This document shows positions 36,809-49,200 of a stretch of DNA of 60,000 nucleotides, piece after piece (positions within the stretch are counted from its first letter, which is position 1; each line of letters starts with the position of its first letter). This DNA comes from Polytrichum commune (taxonomy: Eukaryota; Streptophyta; Polytrichopsida; Polytrichales; Polytrichaceae): positions 5,458,001 to 5,518,000 of the forward strand of contig OX485809.1 of NCBI GenBank assembly GCA_950295325.1. Reading direction: 5' to 3'. Both the position numbers and the translations under genes were made by a program. A model generated the notes under the pieces. That model was not told the DNA's origin. It was given only the letters and a program-made list of their open reading frames with translations, and did no database searches.

Positions 36809-39800
36809 TTAGGTACCCTTCTTGTTGGGGGGTCTGTTCTGCTCGGTCTTCTTCCTCAATTGCGAAGAATCCCGCGGCTTGGCAGCTTCCAAAGATTCTG
36901 TCGTGGTGGATGGTGAGTTCGTTCTCTTCCCTTTCGGCCCCTCTCCAACCGCATTGGAGGATGCCCTGCCACAAACAGCTGAGGTGAGCTTACCCATCAA
37001 CCGAGTTATTTCTTCCATAGTCGGAATCTGCATTATGTAGCATACGCCCCACAATATGGGACTGTTGGGCAGTCCCTCTGCTTGGTCCAGGAAGGCGATG
37101 TGCTTTGGGTAGCGCCCTTCCTTCTTGAACATCACCGGAGTGTCTTTGTAGAACACTCTTATTACACTAATCATTTGTTCTCCTTTCTTGCATAAATCCT
37201 GCTCGTCGTTTAGGCACCTAGACTTGTGGTTGATTCCGGCGTAGGCCTCCGCCACAACCTTCCCGTCGAACTTTGGATGCAAAACCCAAACCTTTACTCT
37301 GACTCTGATTGGACTCTGCGACACAAATATCGATACCCACAATTATATCAAGTCACTGCCATTCGTTTAATTACAGGGTCAACTTCAGCCAACTTTGAAG
37401 ACGACAATTCTATTATGCATTACAGTCACAACCAGAAGGTGGAACACTCACACTATTGGGAGGCCGCCTGGCAAATGAAAGTTGAGTGATGACAGATGCA
37501 TCCATCTGCGGAGTTCTCTGTCTCTTTGTCGAGGGACTTGTACTTTTTGCATTGCCTCTTTGGGTCCTTCTCTCGGAGACTTTGGGTGGATTCGCCACCT
37601 TCCGCTTCACTGGAACCTTGGGTAGCACAGGCAGCTCTTCGCCATCTGATTCTGTTTGGATTGCATCGCGTCCAGTATCTTCTCCATTAGATTCATCACC
37701 CTCTTCCAGGCTGATGTCCACATCGGATTTTAACCTTTCATGTTTGGGCCCGTTCATTGTTTTGCTATGTACATCATTGTCGTCACTTTTCTGACCAGAA
37801 CCTCCATCAAGGTAGCCATCGCCTAAGTCCGCAGGCCACCTCAACTTTGGGAACGTCGTTTCACCATGAGGACTTGTCCCACCAAGTCCTGCCGTATCCT
37901 CCTCATATGAATAGTTCATCAAATGTGAACTCTCTGGAGACCAGGAGGGGCTCCTAGTCTCCTTCCTTCTTGAGCTCCTTTGAGAGGTTGAGTCTCTTCC
38001 CTTTGTGGCAAATTGGGTGACTGGCTTTCTCACAGATTGTTTGGCGCGTGCACGAGGGCTTTCATCCGAAGTTGAGTCGGATGACAATAGCTCAACAGGT
38101 TGGTTGGGTCTCCCTCTCGCCGCCGTGTGATTTGTGCGGCCGCCACGATGTGGGACATCCTTCGCCGTCTGGACCTCAATATCCACTTCCAGAACTCTAA
38201 AGGGAACTGTGTCGTCCAACTCCTGCGGAGCTGCACTTTTCGCCTTCGTGTTCTTCATGTATCGCAAGTCACTGTCCTCCTCTCTATTTCCTTTGTTGCC
38301 TGCCTGGAAGTTTGGTTTGCCCGGTTGCACATGTGACTTGCCTTCTCTATTCTGCAATGTGGTTAAGGGAGTGGTGGAGGGCCTGGTCAACCCCTTCAAC
38401 ACCTCTGACGTCGTGCGATTGCTCGGCCTCTGAGTCTGTGTCTGAGTTAATGCACTGTCGTGTGCGACATACTTATGGGCTTCAACACAGACAATGTTAG
38501 CTAGAGAGTCACATTCTGACGACAAATTAGATACAAACTCATCTACCAATGCATGGAGTTTGTTGCTAATGTCGAGCATGGGCGGTCGCTCCACAAGACC
38601 GTCCGAAGAAGAAATTTTCGATGACGACGATGTGTGCGATAGACGCGGCAGTCCCGTACCCCGTAAGGGATTTTCTTTCTGCAGGTTCATAACATGGGCA
38701 GCACACCCATGGGTTAGAGATTCTACGTGTGCAGTCTGGTTTAGGGGGAAAATACAAGTGTTATACTTCCTGAACTCCTGCCGTCAATCAGTGGGACTCC
38801 TGTGTTGGAAAATTCATGCAAACACAATAAAGTGGCCATTTAGGGGTTCATGATATTACCGGATGTGCTTTCTCCTGCGCATAGGAGCTGCAACGAGCGC
38901 CACCTTCACTTTCGGTTGTGGATCTCCTATCTCTGGAGGTACTATGGCGTTTTGCCTACATACACCCAAACAAAGTGATGAGTTAGGACAGGTGTCAAGA
39001 ATTGCACACCCCAAGGAGGTGTGAGGGGAGACAAATCCTTGCAGCCACCAAAGAACGGTGGACCTCACAATTCCTGAACTAGGAACAGCTGAATCCTCAT
39101 TACAAATTTTCATAGTACAAGGAGAGGATATGATAACGTACTCCCGTGCCTTTCTTTGTTGATGCATTTGCCTTGTTTCTCTCGCATTCTCTGCTCCCTT
39201 CCGATGACTTCCAGTAATCTACCAATTGCAACCATGCCGCTGATGAACAATCATCAGGCCTGCTACTATCACCGTGTAGGAGCCATTGACGATGATACAA
39301 TGATCTATTTCTCTTGTATAGACGTTGGAGATACCCCTCTACCATGCCGTCCGGGAGTGGCTTCTCTATTATGAACTGTCGCTTCACTTCTCTCATGATT
39401 TCTTGCATGGTGCATGGATTCTTTATGTCTATATCGGCGCATGGAACAATTGCAAGTGCAGCTAGTTTGAGTGCGTTCAAGAATTGCGCTTTGTATTTGA
39501 CTATGGCACCATTGTGGTTTTGTTCGAGCCGGACTTGTGGCACTCTACCTTCTGCAATGGATCTTTTCACTTCTTTTAGATATGACTTCTCTTCTACTCT
39601 AAGTTGCTTTCTCTGTGACAACGTGGAGGGTGGGGATGACTTACTGGATGTTGGACTTAACAATGTGGGGCTATTGTTTGTATTTATCACCAAAGATGGC
39701 TCCTTCAGGGAGTGACGCCGGTCGCGCAAGGTACCTCCTTCCGATGATGTATGGGCACTGGCAACTGTGTGAACAGATTGCCGCCCCAATGTTGATGGCG

Positions 39801-40912
39801 CTGGCCGTGCACTCTCTGCTCCCAAAACCTTGCTAGACTCCACACGACCCCCACTCGTATCTCTGGTTGTATGGGTTTCTCTTTGTTGCCCACAACTGCC
39901 TTGTCCCATTCCAGTTAGGAGTCCAGCAACTGTCTGGCCCTCCGCAGCTTCCACAGGCATACACTGTGTCCGTGTGCGAGGTTGCGTACTTTCATGTGGT
40001 GGATTTTGCACCTGTCCTGATGTGTAGTATTCTGCGGCTGCCGCATGACTGGGTGGGGAGCCAAATGGTGCACCTTGTGGCCGATTCTGCTGCGGCAACA
40101 ATGCGCGGCCAGAGGTAGTCCCATCGAACTGCGTGTCTCGTGGCTGTGCAGGATATGACACGTGATTGTTGTATGCATTGGATGGAGTAACTGGTGTACC
40201 AATATACGGATTGTACATGGATTGGGGTAGACCACCCATACTTCCATAAACCGGCTGGACAGATTGCCACGGAATTGTGTTCTGTTGTTGGTGATAGGGC
40301 GCTGAATAAGGCATGCTGAATATCTGCATACAATGATTTGTGAGTAGGCAAGTTTATCTTCGTCTGGGGCATACCAACCATGAGCACGGAACCTAGACAA
40401 CTATATGCAGGGCATCCAATATGTTACATTGGCAATGCCAGGAGAGAACTGCATTACATCCAATTCATAATGCACGGGAGAAGGACAATAAAGAGACATC
40501 GGTATGATCTCAGGGCGACTGCACTGGTGAGGAGGGGAGGGGTCGGACCTGTGATTGGTCGATCCTCTGTGGTTGCGCTGATGCACCTCTAAATACCTGT
40601 ATATACAAAGGGGGAACACATGAGTGTCAATGCAAGACCTATTTGTGGTGGAAATGACAGCTAACTACTTCAACGACGTTGCAAAAGAGTGCAATTCAAT
40701 GTGAATGTGCATAAATCAGAATTACTTACAGGCACGTTTTCCATGTTGCCACAAGGCCATGCATTAGTGTTGGCCAACTGAGGATGCAGAGTGCGAGAAA
40801 CACATACCGGTCGGGACAAGTCGTCCACAAACTGGGTGCTCCTCACGACGTCATATTCCGTGAGGGTCCCCTGACTGTATTGGTCGGCCATAGTATTCAT
40901 ATAATTGTCCAA
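36809..40912 (-). CDS. Inner CACTA gene B (Transposase_24/TnpA-like), ~1080 aa
   Basis: Six minus-strand exons, every junction on a codon boundary: 40,730-40,912 (start MDNYMNTMADQ); 40,549-40,596; 39,142-40,323; 38,860-38,955; 37,452-38,678; 36,809-37,315. Donors are good (GTAAGT after exon 1, GTGAGT after exon 5). Residues 78-330 are Gln/Pro/Ser-rich and low complexity. Near 400-470 come LPDGMVEGYLQRLYKRNR and WLQLVDYWKSSE with ECERNKANAST, the 'W..LV..W.S...NK.N' core of the plant En/Spm Transposase_24 family. Exon 5 is Ser/Arg-rich with a likely nuclear signal (VPVKRKVANPPK). Exon 6 ends in a basic tail (PPNKKGT). By analogy with En/Spm TnpA it should bind subterminal repeats and assist transposition in the nucleus. 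Exon 2 (16 codons) and the exact start are the least certain parts. Transcribed away from TNP2. Confidence 0.72.
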
Positions 40913-43900
40913 TATAGAACTGGGAAAAATATCGGGGCCCTACTATGCGAAGGACTTCTGAGTGTTGGGCGATCACGTAATTGTGGTCGTAGATTGTGTC
41001 TGCCCAAAGTTACAGAGTGGAATCTGTGCACTATCACGGAGGCATTGCAACCAACTTCATCAATACCTGGCCATATCTTGCATTGCAACTGGCATGGCCT
41101 CGATCACTGAATTCTGCCATAGAGAAACCTAATAAAAAATGGAGGTTGATTTGAGACCACTACACACTACAGACCATCAATATACGGATCAAGGTTGAAT
41201 GGAGGCTGGAAATGGGTTTATGATGGAAAAGTGAAAAGAACCTGCTGATCTTGGATAAGCTGATGTGAAATGTGTATGTAAGAGGCCTGCTACTCCATAA
41301 TCATGAACCAATGGGAGAGTGATCTCTGATCTGCAAAAGTACACCGCCTGCAAGCTAGAAAAAGTTGAGAAATTTTGTGAAGAGTCCTAAAAAGGGTGTC
41401 ACATAGAGAATCAAAAGAGAAGAATCTAACATCCAGCAACACGGAATACTCAAGCATGGAGAAATATACGACACAGCGTGTACCCTTAAACCGGCATCAA
41501 ACACAATACACTATTGCCGTTGTCCAACTTGAACACGGCATAAGCAATGACCACGAATTGGAAGGAAGACAAATCCCAGGGAGTGTGTAGTTCCAAGGAG
41601 CATACAACTACATGTCACAGGACATGGCCATACGGGATCCACATCGACATTGCTAACTATTGGTGAGCAAAGTATCGCTACATAAATCGGATTACTTACA
41701 GCCTCTTCTGGTTTGTTTTCAACATTCCTGTGTGCACGTTCAAGACGCTGCAGTGGTGCCAAAGGCAAAATACTGTTCTAAGCATAGTGTCTTTAATAGA
41801 GAATACCAGCACATAAGTTTATCTCTCAACCACGCATCTAAACAATGTCACCCCGGATTAAGAAATAATTGTGGTCACAAGCATGCCAAAAAATAGTTAG
41901 CACCGGACTACTTTTCCATTGCCATCTCACCCGAATACGACCACTTCGACACTACAGCGAGTCGACGGCACAATTGCGCAGTGGTTCCCTCATCCAGGAG
42001 GGGACCATTGATATGGTCATTTCAAAATGCACGATGACAGGAAAACTGTTACAGAGGGAACTCTGCGTGATGTAATAGCCAATCCCCATATGACATACAT
42101 TTGAGGATAGAGGAAATAGTCGTAACACACTTTGCCATACACCACTCAAAACATATCTGTCTGGGAGTGATCAAACAATGCCCACATACCGGAAACAACA
42201 AGAGAATACTCACAGGAGGCAACTTGAGCAAGGAAGATTAATATGGACATATGTATCAAATGCTGCCTAAACACTCACCAACAAACTTGCCGCAGACCAA
42301 GACTGAAAAATATGACGATATGGTCATTTTGAAGTGAACGATGACAGGAAAACTGTAACAGATGATCTCTCCGTGGTGTAATAGCCCATCACCATAGTCC
42401 ACACATTTGATTCTAGGGGAAATAGGCAAACATGCTGGGCCAATACACCACTCAAAACAGATCTGACTAAGAGTCTTCACAAAATAGCCACATACCGGAT
42501 ACAACAAGACCGTACTCACAGGAGGCAACTTGAGCAGGGTTTAGTTTTAACATGGACATATGTATCAAATGTTGCCTAAACAATCACCAACAAACTGAAA
42601 GCAGACCAAAATTGAAAAAACTGATGACGGAAAATGGCACAGCCACATCCTGCGTGTTAAAGGTAGCTCAAAACAACAACATTGGCGGGGGATCTTGGCA
42701 GCATCAACATGTTGGGTTTGCACACCGACCCAACACAGGTCAAACACATCAGGGTGCACAGTGTGGGGTTGTGTGGCACAGGCAGACAAACTGGTGCACT
42801 CTGACGCACAAGTGATAGTCGAGCCCCCAGACAAAGGCGACGGGGCGTGCGAAGGGTTCAACACCAAAAGAAGGTTGCTTGACTAAGACCCCTGGCGCAA
42901 AAAACATGGCGATGCTTTAGGGTCCGCATCCGGCATGCTATAGGCAGGTCAGAGCGACAAAGAACGAAGGGAAACTTGCGTGTATGAAAACTGCACATGT
43001 TGCACACCTATGCCAGCATGAGATGGAAACCACAGGCTGCGCACAGATAGGTGATTGGATTGGCCAACGGGAGGCAAGTGCGAAAGTGACCATGGATCAC
43101 TGCAACACTCCACTCCTTGTACAGTGTAGGGTAGCAAGGCGGAGGCACACAAAGACCGAGAGGCAATGCACGCTGATGTTGAGGATAGAGTCTGCTCATG
43201 TGAGAAAGGCGAGGAGGAGACGATGTAGTGAGTCTGAGAGAAAAGAAAGATTCGCGGAGACGAGGAGACGATGCACCTAACAGAGACTCCTAACGAATGC
43301 AGGTGATTGACAGGATGTATGCAAGTCGAGGCAGAACCAAACCGACTCAGAGGGACCTCGAGGGAAATTCAATTGCCAAGCAGCGGGAAATTGAAGCGAA
43401 AGAGATCCGTTCCGGGGGAAAGTCGAAATGGGAAGAGTCTGCAACAAAGTGTGCCTGATGAGGGTGGGCCAACTGCCAGCCTCGAGCGAAGGGGAATCGT
43501 GTCGAAGATCTTCAACCATCATCACCCGGGGGCTGGATCAAATCCCCACGTACGCACAGCGGCCTGGCAGCATGGCCATGGCAATCATGGGGTTAACTCC
43601 AGCCCCCACCGATGACGTGGTGGGAGACACGTCATCCTCAACACGTGTGAATAACTTTTCCCATCCACATCGTCGCCCCCTGATGGACGGTCAAGATTGC
43701 CTCGGGCAGCACATTGCCTCGGGCAGGGAGCCATCAACGGCCAAAATTAATCGGGCAGTCTGGTTGTGTATTTTCGGCGGCGGGCTCTACACAGGTAGGC
43801 TCCACCCTGCTTGAACTCCGCCATTCTTGTCATCCCCGTTCGTTCTACCCATCTGCTCTTGCATGTACGCAGCTTTGTCATGGTTTTTGGAGGTTTCGGC

Positions 43901-46285
43901 AAGCTCGTATTGCAGTAGACGGCAACTCAGCGATCTTGGTGCTGGATGTGTGTTGCATTCTGCTGGTTTAGGGGAGGACACATACCCCGCGTAACGCATC
44001 GGCGTTCACGACGCGTTGCGCCATTGTAGATCGCATTGTGTGAGGTTCCTTTGTGTCATGCCGCAAAGCGTGAATGATACAACCGAGGCTATCTTGGCGA
44101 GGACTGCCTTTTGCGGGGTCTGCGACGTTGCAACTTGCCGAGGTTATCTCTTTCTTTTGTGAAGAGTTCATGTGTCCTTCACCTTGTGTGTGCATATCTG
44201 CGACGGTTTGGGCTCCCGGGTCCAGAGCTGTGTTACAAAGCTCTATTGTCCGTCTACATGACGGCATCGTCGCACTTTCACCCGAGGAAATTTGCGCCAT
44301 TGCTGACTAGCTTGGCGTTCTACATGTCAGGTTCTGTGTAGCCGTGATGTGTTGTTTAGATCCATTCACTCTGCGATTTGTGGTGGATCCGCCCCAATGT
44401 TTCTGTGTGTGGGTGATTGTATGACGGCGTGGATCAGCCTTGTTCATGCCATGTCGTAGTTATTGTGTCGAGTAGATCAAGTCATCGCCGTGTGCCGATC
44501 ATAAAACTTGCAGTACTATGACTGATCTTGTGCCTCATTGCAGAATGAACGTCTCCGTGATTGGGACTTGAATTGCACACGCTCTCAGAGGCGGACGAGG
44601 GACGCGTGGCTGCTGTCCTCCCTTGTCTCAGAGTAGCTTGAATGTTTGGCGTTGTTATCTATTTTGTGACATTTTCTTAACTTCTATAACTGGATTTCCG
44701 GGCAAACTGTGTAGCAATTATGTCATTATGTCATTATTGGCATCTTGCATCCTTAGCTTGGTCAGCATTCTTCAGTATGTTTTTATCGTGACGACTGACC
44801 CAGTTGTGTGTGGGTATGCACTTGGAGTGTCACACCTATTGGAGGAGATCGCCGTCGCAGCAGAACGTAATTACAAGGGCATTCTGTTGTCAGATGCAAT
44901 CTGACAGCGGAGTCTGCGATCCGAAAGGTAAGTTTCCAAGCCCCATTTTTGGCTAGTGTGCTTTGCCGATACGATTCTTAATGTTTTCACCCAAAATATA
45001 TGAAACCTGCCTCCACCAATGTTGACCACGCAACAATGGCTTGGTTCAGCACTATGGATTGACCCACTGGGTCCTCTTCAACATTGTCGTGCCTGCGTGT
45101 TCCGTTATGCCACACACTGCCTATGCAGTTCGATCTGTAGCCAGACTTGTTTCGGCAATGCAGAGTCGGAGTGTAACATCAGTTACAGATGGGCAGATTC
45201 AGTAATATATAGTTATCATGGTTGTCATGCTGCAAGGATGTAGATGTTTGCGGTTGAGTTGCCTGCCAGAATGGCTACACCATCTTCAACCTGGAGGATT
45301 GTTAGAAGTCTAATGGTTTAAACATACAACGTATTCTTAGTTCACTGTGTAAGAGCGTATGATGTGTGTCAGAATGTGTGTCATTCTCAACTCAGCTGAG
45401 AAATGTACGAAAAGTTAGAGGGTTCACCCAGTCTGGTGATGATGTTGGGTATGGGAGAACAGGTTGTGTCGAGAATGGCAGCCACTGATTGAGCACCATG
45501 ATCATATAAAGTGCCTTCGTAATGCGCGCAACAACATGAATAGGACTTTGATGGGCTTTCCATCTTACCTCCTGAATTATGTCAAGCAATGTCCCCATAT
45601 TCTGTGAAGATCACCTCACTTTCATGGGAGGTACTGATTCGTATTTGTGTCAAGTAGCAGTATGTAGAAGGCATGGGGTCTTTATCTGCGGAGGATGCAG
45701 GGAACCGGGCTTCACCGGCTGACGATCGAGTCCTCAGGGGAACCGTTGAGGTAAGATTGCGTGTACCAGAAGATCTGCGAGGACCATGTAAGTATGGATG
45801 CTTACATGAAACCCCTGTTGCAGGCAGACATTGACAACACTACTTGCCCTAATGATTCTTCGGAGTGTCTGTTGCTGGCAGTATATCTAAGGTCCATTGC
45901 CTGAGTGAATAACTTGTGTATATGGTCAACGACACAGCTAACAAGACAGTAGTGTGGATGCTGGAGTGGTTTAGCGCCATTTTTACTTGGTGCCCCGGCG
46001 TGAGTTGATGTGGATGAAAACCGTGTGTATGACTAGCAATATCGGTGTCCCCTTCAGTGAATGATTTGCACCCTTTTAAGGTGGTTGATAGCAAATTAGC
46101 CAAGGTGCGAGGTGAGTTGCTTCACATTGATCTCATATTGTAATGGTGCAATAAGTCTACAAGACTATGAATGTTGGACTGCCCAAAGTTATGTGTCGCC
46201 TGCCGTAGCTGGGACGTTCTTCTGTTATGCAAGACTGGGTTCATTAAAGAATAACATGGTGCTAAAACATGATGCAGATTGAGGC
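40913..46285. promoter_or_regulatory. Divergent spacer between inner gene B and TNP2
   Basis: A 5.4-kb region from which gene B (minus) and TNP2 (plus) are transcribed outward. It must contain both promoters and probably 5' UTR introns. The GC-rich part is around 43,000-43,800. A 307-bp tandem duplication lies at 42,010-42,620. Short frames are present but unconvincing. The first 4.9 kb is repeated at 28,493-33,424. Confidence 0.5.
42010..42620. repeat. Tandem duplication, 307-bp period
   Basis: Units start GATATGGTCATTT at 42,010 and 42,317 and share ACGATGACAGGAAAACTGT, ACACCACTCAAAACA, CACAGGAGGCAACTTGAGCA and GGACATATGTATCAAATG. They are about 80-85 percent identical. Read on the minus strand each unit contains CTCCTGTGAGTA, a good splice-donor context, so the units could be alternative 5' UTR exons of gene B. 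The same pair is at 29,590-30,200. Confidence 0.75.
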
Positions 46286-49200
46286 ATGAGCATGGAGGGT
46301 GAACCAGTAGCTCGGCTTCCACTAGACCATCCACTCCGCATCAAGGCAAGGGATTTGAAGTTGCAGCAGCGAGACGAGGATCGTGCTGACAGGAATGCAT
46401 TGTCTAGGTACAGGTGCCCTTGCAATCTTTGTGGGGGGCGGAGACGACCCTACAAGACCAGCACAGTTGCAAGGCACCTCAGGCATCGGGGCCGACATGG
46501 TGCCTTGAGAGGTAGTACACAGGTAATTACGCACATCGACCATAGTTGAGGGAGTGGTCATGAAATACTTAAACTTTATTATTGACGTGACCATTTTGTT
46601 GTCGATGTGTGTTTTAATATTGGTGTATGTTGACATTTAGGGTGACGACTATGACTCATCTGACGAGGAGTGGGATCAGCACATTGGCTCACACGCTCGA
46701 GCATTTCTCGGCCTGAATGAGCCAATAGCTGAGATAGCTCTCGACGACGGCGTTGGAATTGGGATGATGGTGAGGAATGCTTTCACGTTTGCGGACAACA
46801 TACACATGCGTGCGGCTGTGGCCGCCTGCCCCGAAGCTGCCGTTGCAGAGGGGTCCCCAATGCAGCACCGGCAGGATGGACTCGGAGATGCGGATATTGT
46901 GAGCAACATTAATGTGCGGTCAGAAGGTGAATACATTGCTGAGTTTCAAACAAGGTCCCTGCAGTCCAATTGCAGTAACGATCACAGCCAATGCCCACGT
47001 CAACATGGAACAAGCAATGTCGATGGAGGCTCCAGCGGAGAGGAGGGTTCGGCCAATTTAGGGGCCGAAGATGGGGACGCGGAGGAGAACTCTAGTGATT
47101 CCTCCAGGAGGGAGCCAGGGGATGCATCGGACGACGAACAGAGTGATGAGGAGGACCTGGAAGAGCTGCTGGGTCAAATTCCCGAGGACCGAATGGGTTC
47201 GAATCCCGAATTTGATATTGCCGCAACACTGCCCTTGTATGAGGGCAGCACCTTGTCCATGCTATGCGCAACCTTGCTCATAGTGAATTGTTGTAAGACA
47301 CACGGTGTGTCCAACACATTTACGAATGAGCTACTTATGCTCCTGAGTATGAGTATTCTGCCCGCGGGAAATTGTCTTCCGAAAACGGAGTATGAGGCGA
47401 GCAAAATTCTGCGGAGACTTGGGTTGGCATATAACATGATACATGCTTGTCCTAATGGGTGTTGTTTATTTAATGGTGATTTAGAGGATGTTGAGAAATG
47501 TCCAGTGTGTGAGCATGATAGGTACAGAATGTGCGGGAGGTCAAGGGTACCGACTTTGATATTGCGTCATTTTCCCCTTATCCCTCAGCTGCAAAGGATG
47601 TTTAGCTCTAAGAAGTTGTCAAAGTTAAATGTATGGCACTATTTTAACAAGTCGGTTGATGGAAAGATGAGACACACTGCTGATTCTCCACAGTGGAATT
47701 TTGTGAACACAGAACTGGAACCTGAAGCGGGCAATGATATGTTCGGTCGAGATCCGCGGGATATCCATCTAGGACTTGCCCTGGACGGCATGAACCCATA
47801 TTCTGAGAAACGCTCAACCCAAAGCTTAACTCCAGTCATTGTGTTCAACTACAACTTGCCTCCGTGGTTGGTAACCAAAAAATACTTTGTAATGTTATGT
47901 CTTCTGATTCCAACTAAATTAAGTCTAACAGGTTCAAATATTGATGTCTTCGTACAACCTCTGGTAGATGAGTTGCAACAACTGTGGAGTCGTAGGGGGG
48001 TTCTTACATGGGATGCTAGAGCTAATTTGGGAGTGTCCCACTTCAACCTGAGGGCCGTTTTGATGTGGACATTGCACGATTTTCCGGCCTATGGATTGAT
48101 TTCTGGACTAACTACAAAAGGGTTCAAAGGTTGTCCTGTATGCGGACCCCACACAGTATCTCGCAGGTCCAAAATACTGAGGAAAAATGTGTACTGCAAC
48201 TGCCATAGAAGATATCTGCAAGGAGACCATTATTTTCGGGGCGCAGCTGCAGCATTTGACGGTGAAGCAAACCATGAAACGGCGGCCGAACCACTAACAG
48301 GAAACCAAACAATTCGGTATGGCCGTCAATCAGAGGCCTACATTGACGGAGGGGGCACAGAGAAGGACGACGAATTTCCTGCCAAGGAGCACGGTGTAAA
48401 GAGAGTATCAGCGCTATACCAGTTACCATACTGGAGGGTTAGTATTGCGAAACCTGTTGCTATTTATTCTCCTAATTTTCATTGAAAGGAATGACATGGT
48501 TGAATATCTCTGGTTGTCAATTCATGTCTACCTTACATGGCCAGGAAGATGATATGATCACCGGGATGTTGTGAATATTCCTGGTCCTTGCTGGACACAC
48601 TGCAATGTTTAACTTCAGAGTCTGTAATGAATTAAGAATAAATGCAATGCAGACAATACCCTGACTCTATCAAAATGGACAGTTTGTTGTTGCCAGCCTG
48701 CTCATTCATCTACAACTGCAAATGAAATATATGTAATTTGACATATGTATATATGAATATCAGACAATGAAGCATTGCCTACTTGCTTGCAGGTTGTTGT
48801 GGTCCCAAATGTGCATATATGATGTTGGACACTAGCATGTTGTGGCTTGTTGTTGAAAACACCTAGTGACTTACGAGACCATTATGCACATTGCAACATA
48901 TGCTTACTATTGCAGCTTGTAGCCGCAGAAGCTTCCAATCAGGCACCTCTTGGATGTAATGCACATTGAGCGCAACATATGCGACAGCTTAGTGAAGTTA
49001 CTATTTGGAGCGAAAGACACCGCAGCCTCGCGTCGAGATATGGAGGAGGAGAGAATACGGCAACATTTGTGGGTTCGTCGAGGGCCGGTGCCTGGTGGAA
49101 ATTACATCAAGCCTCCTGCACCATACGTGCTGACCAAAGAGGAACAAAAAAATTTTCTAGAGCAATTGGCTGGAATATCACTACCGACGGGCTATTGTGG

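Noticed and set aside
44623-44904. 93-aa hydrophobic plus frame in the divergent spacer
   Set aside because: No recognised family and no Kozak or splice support; likely part of a promoter or untranslated leader.
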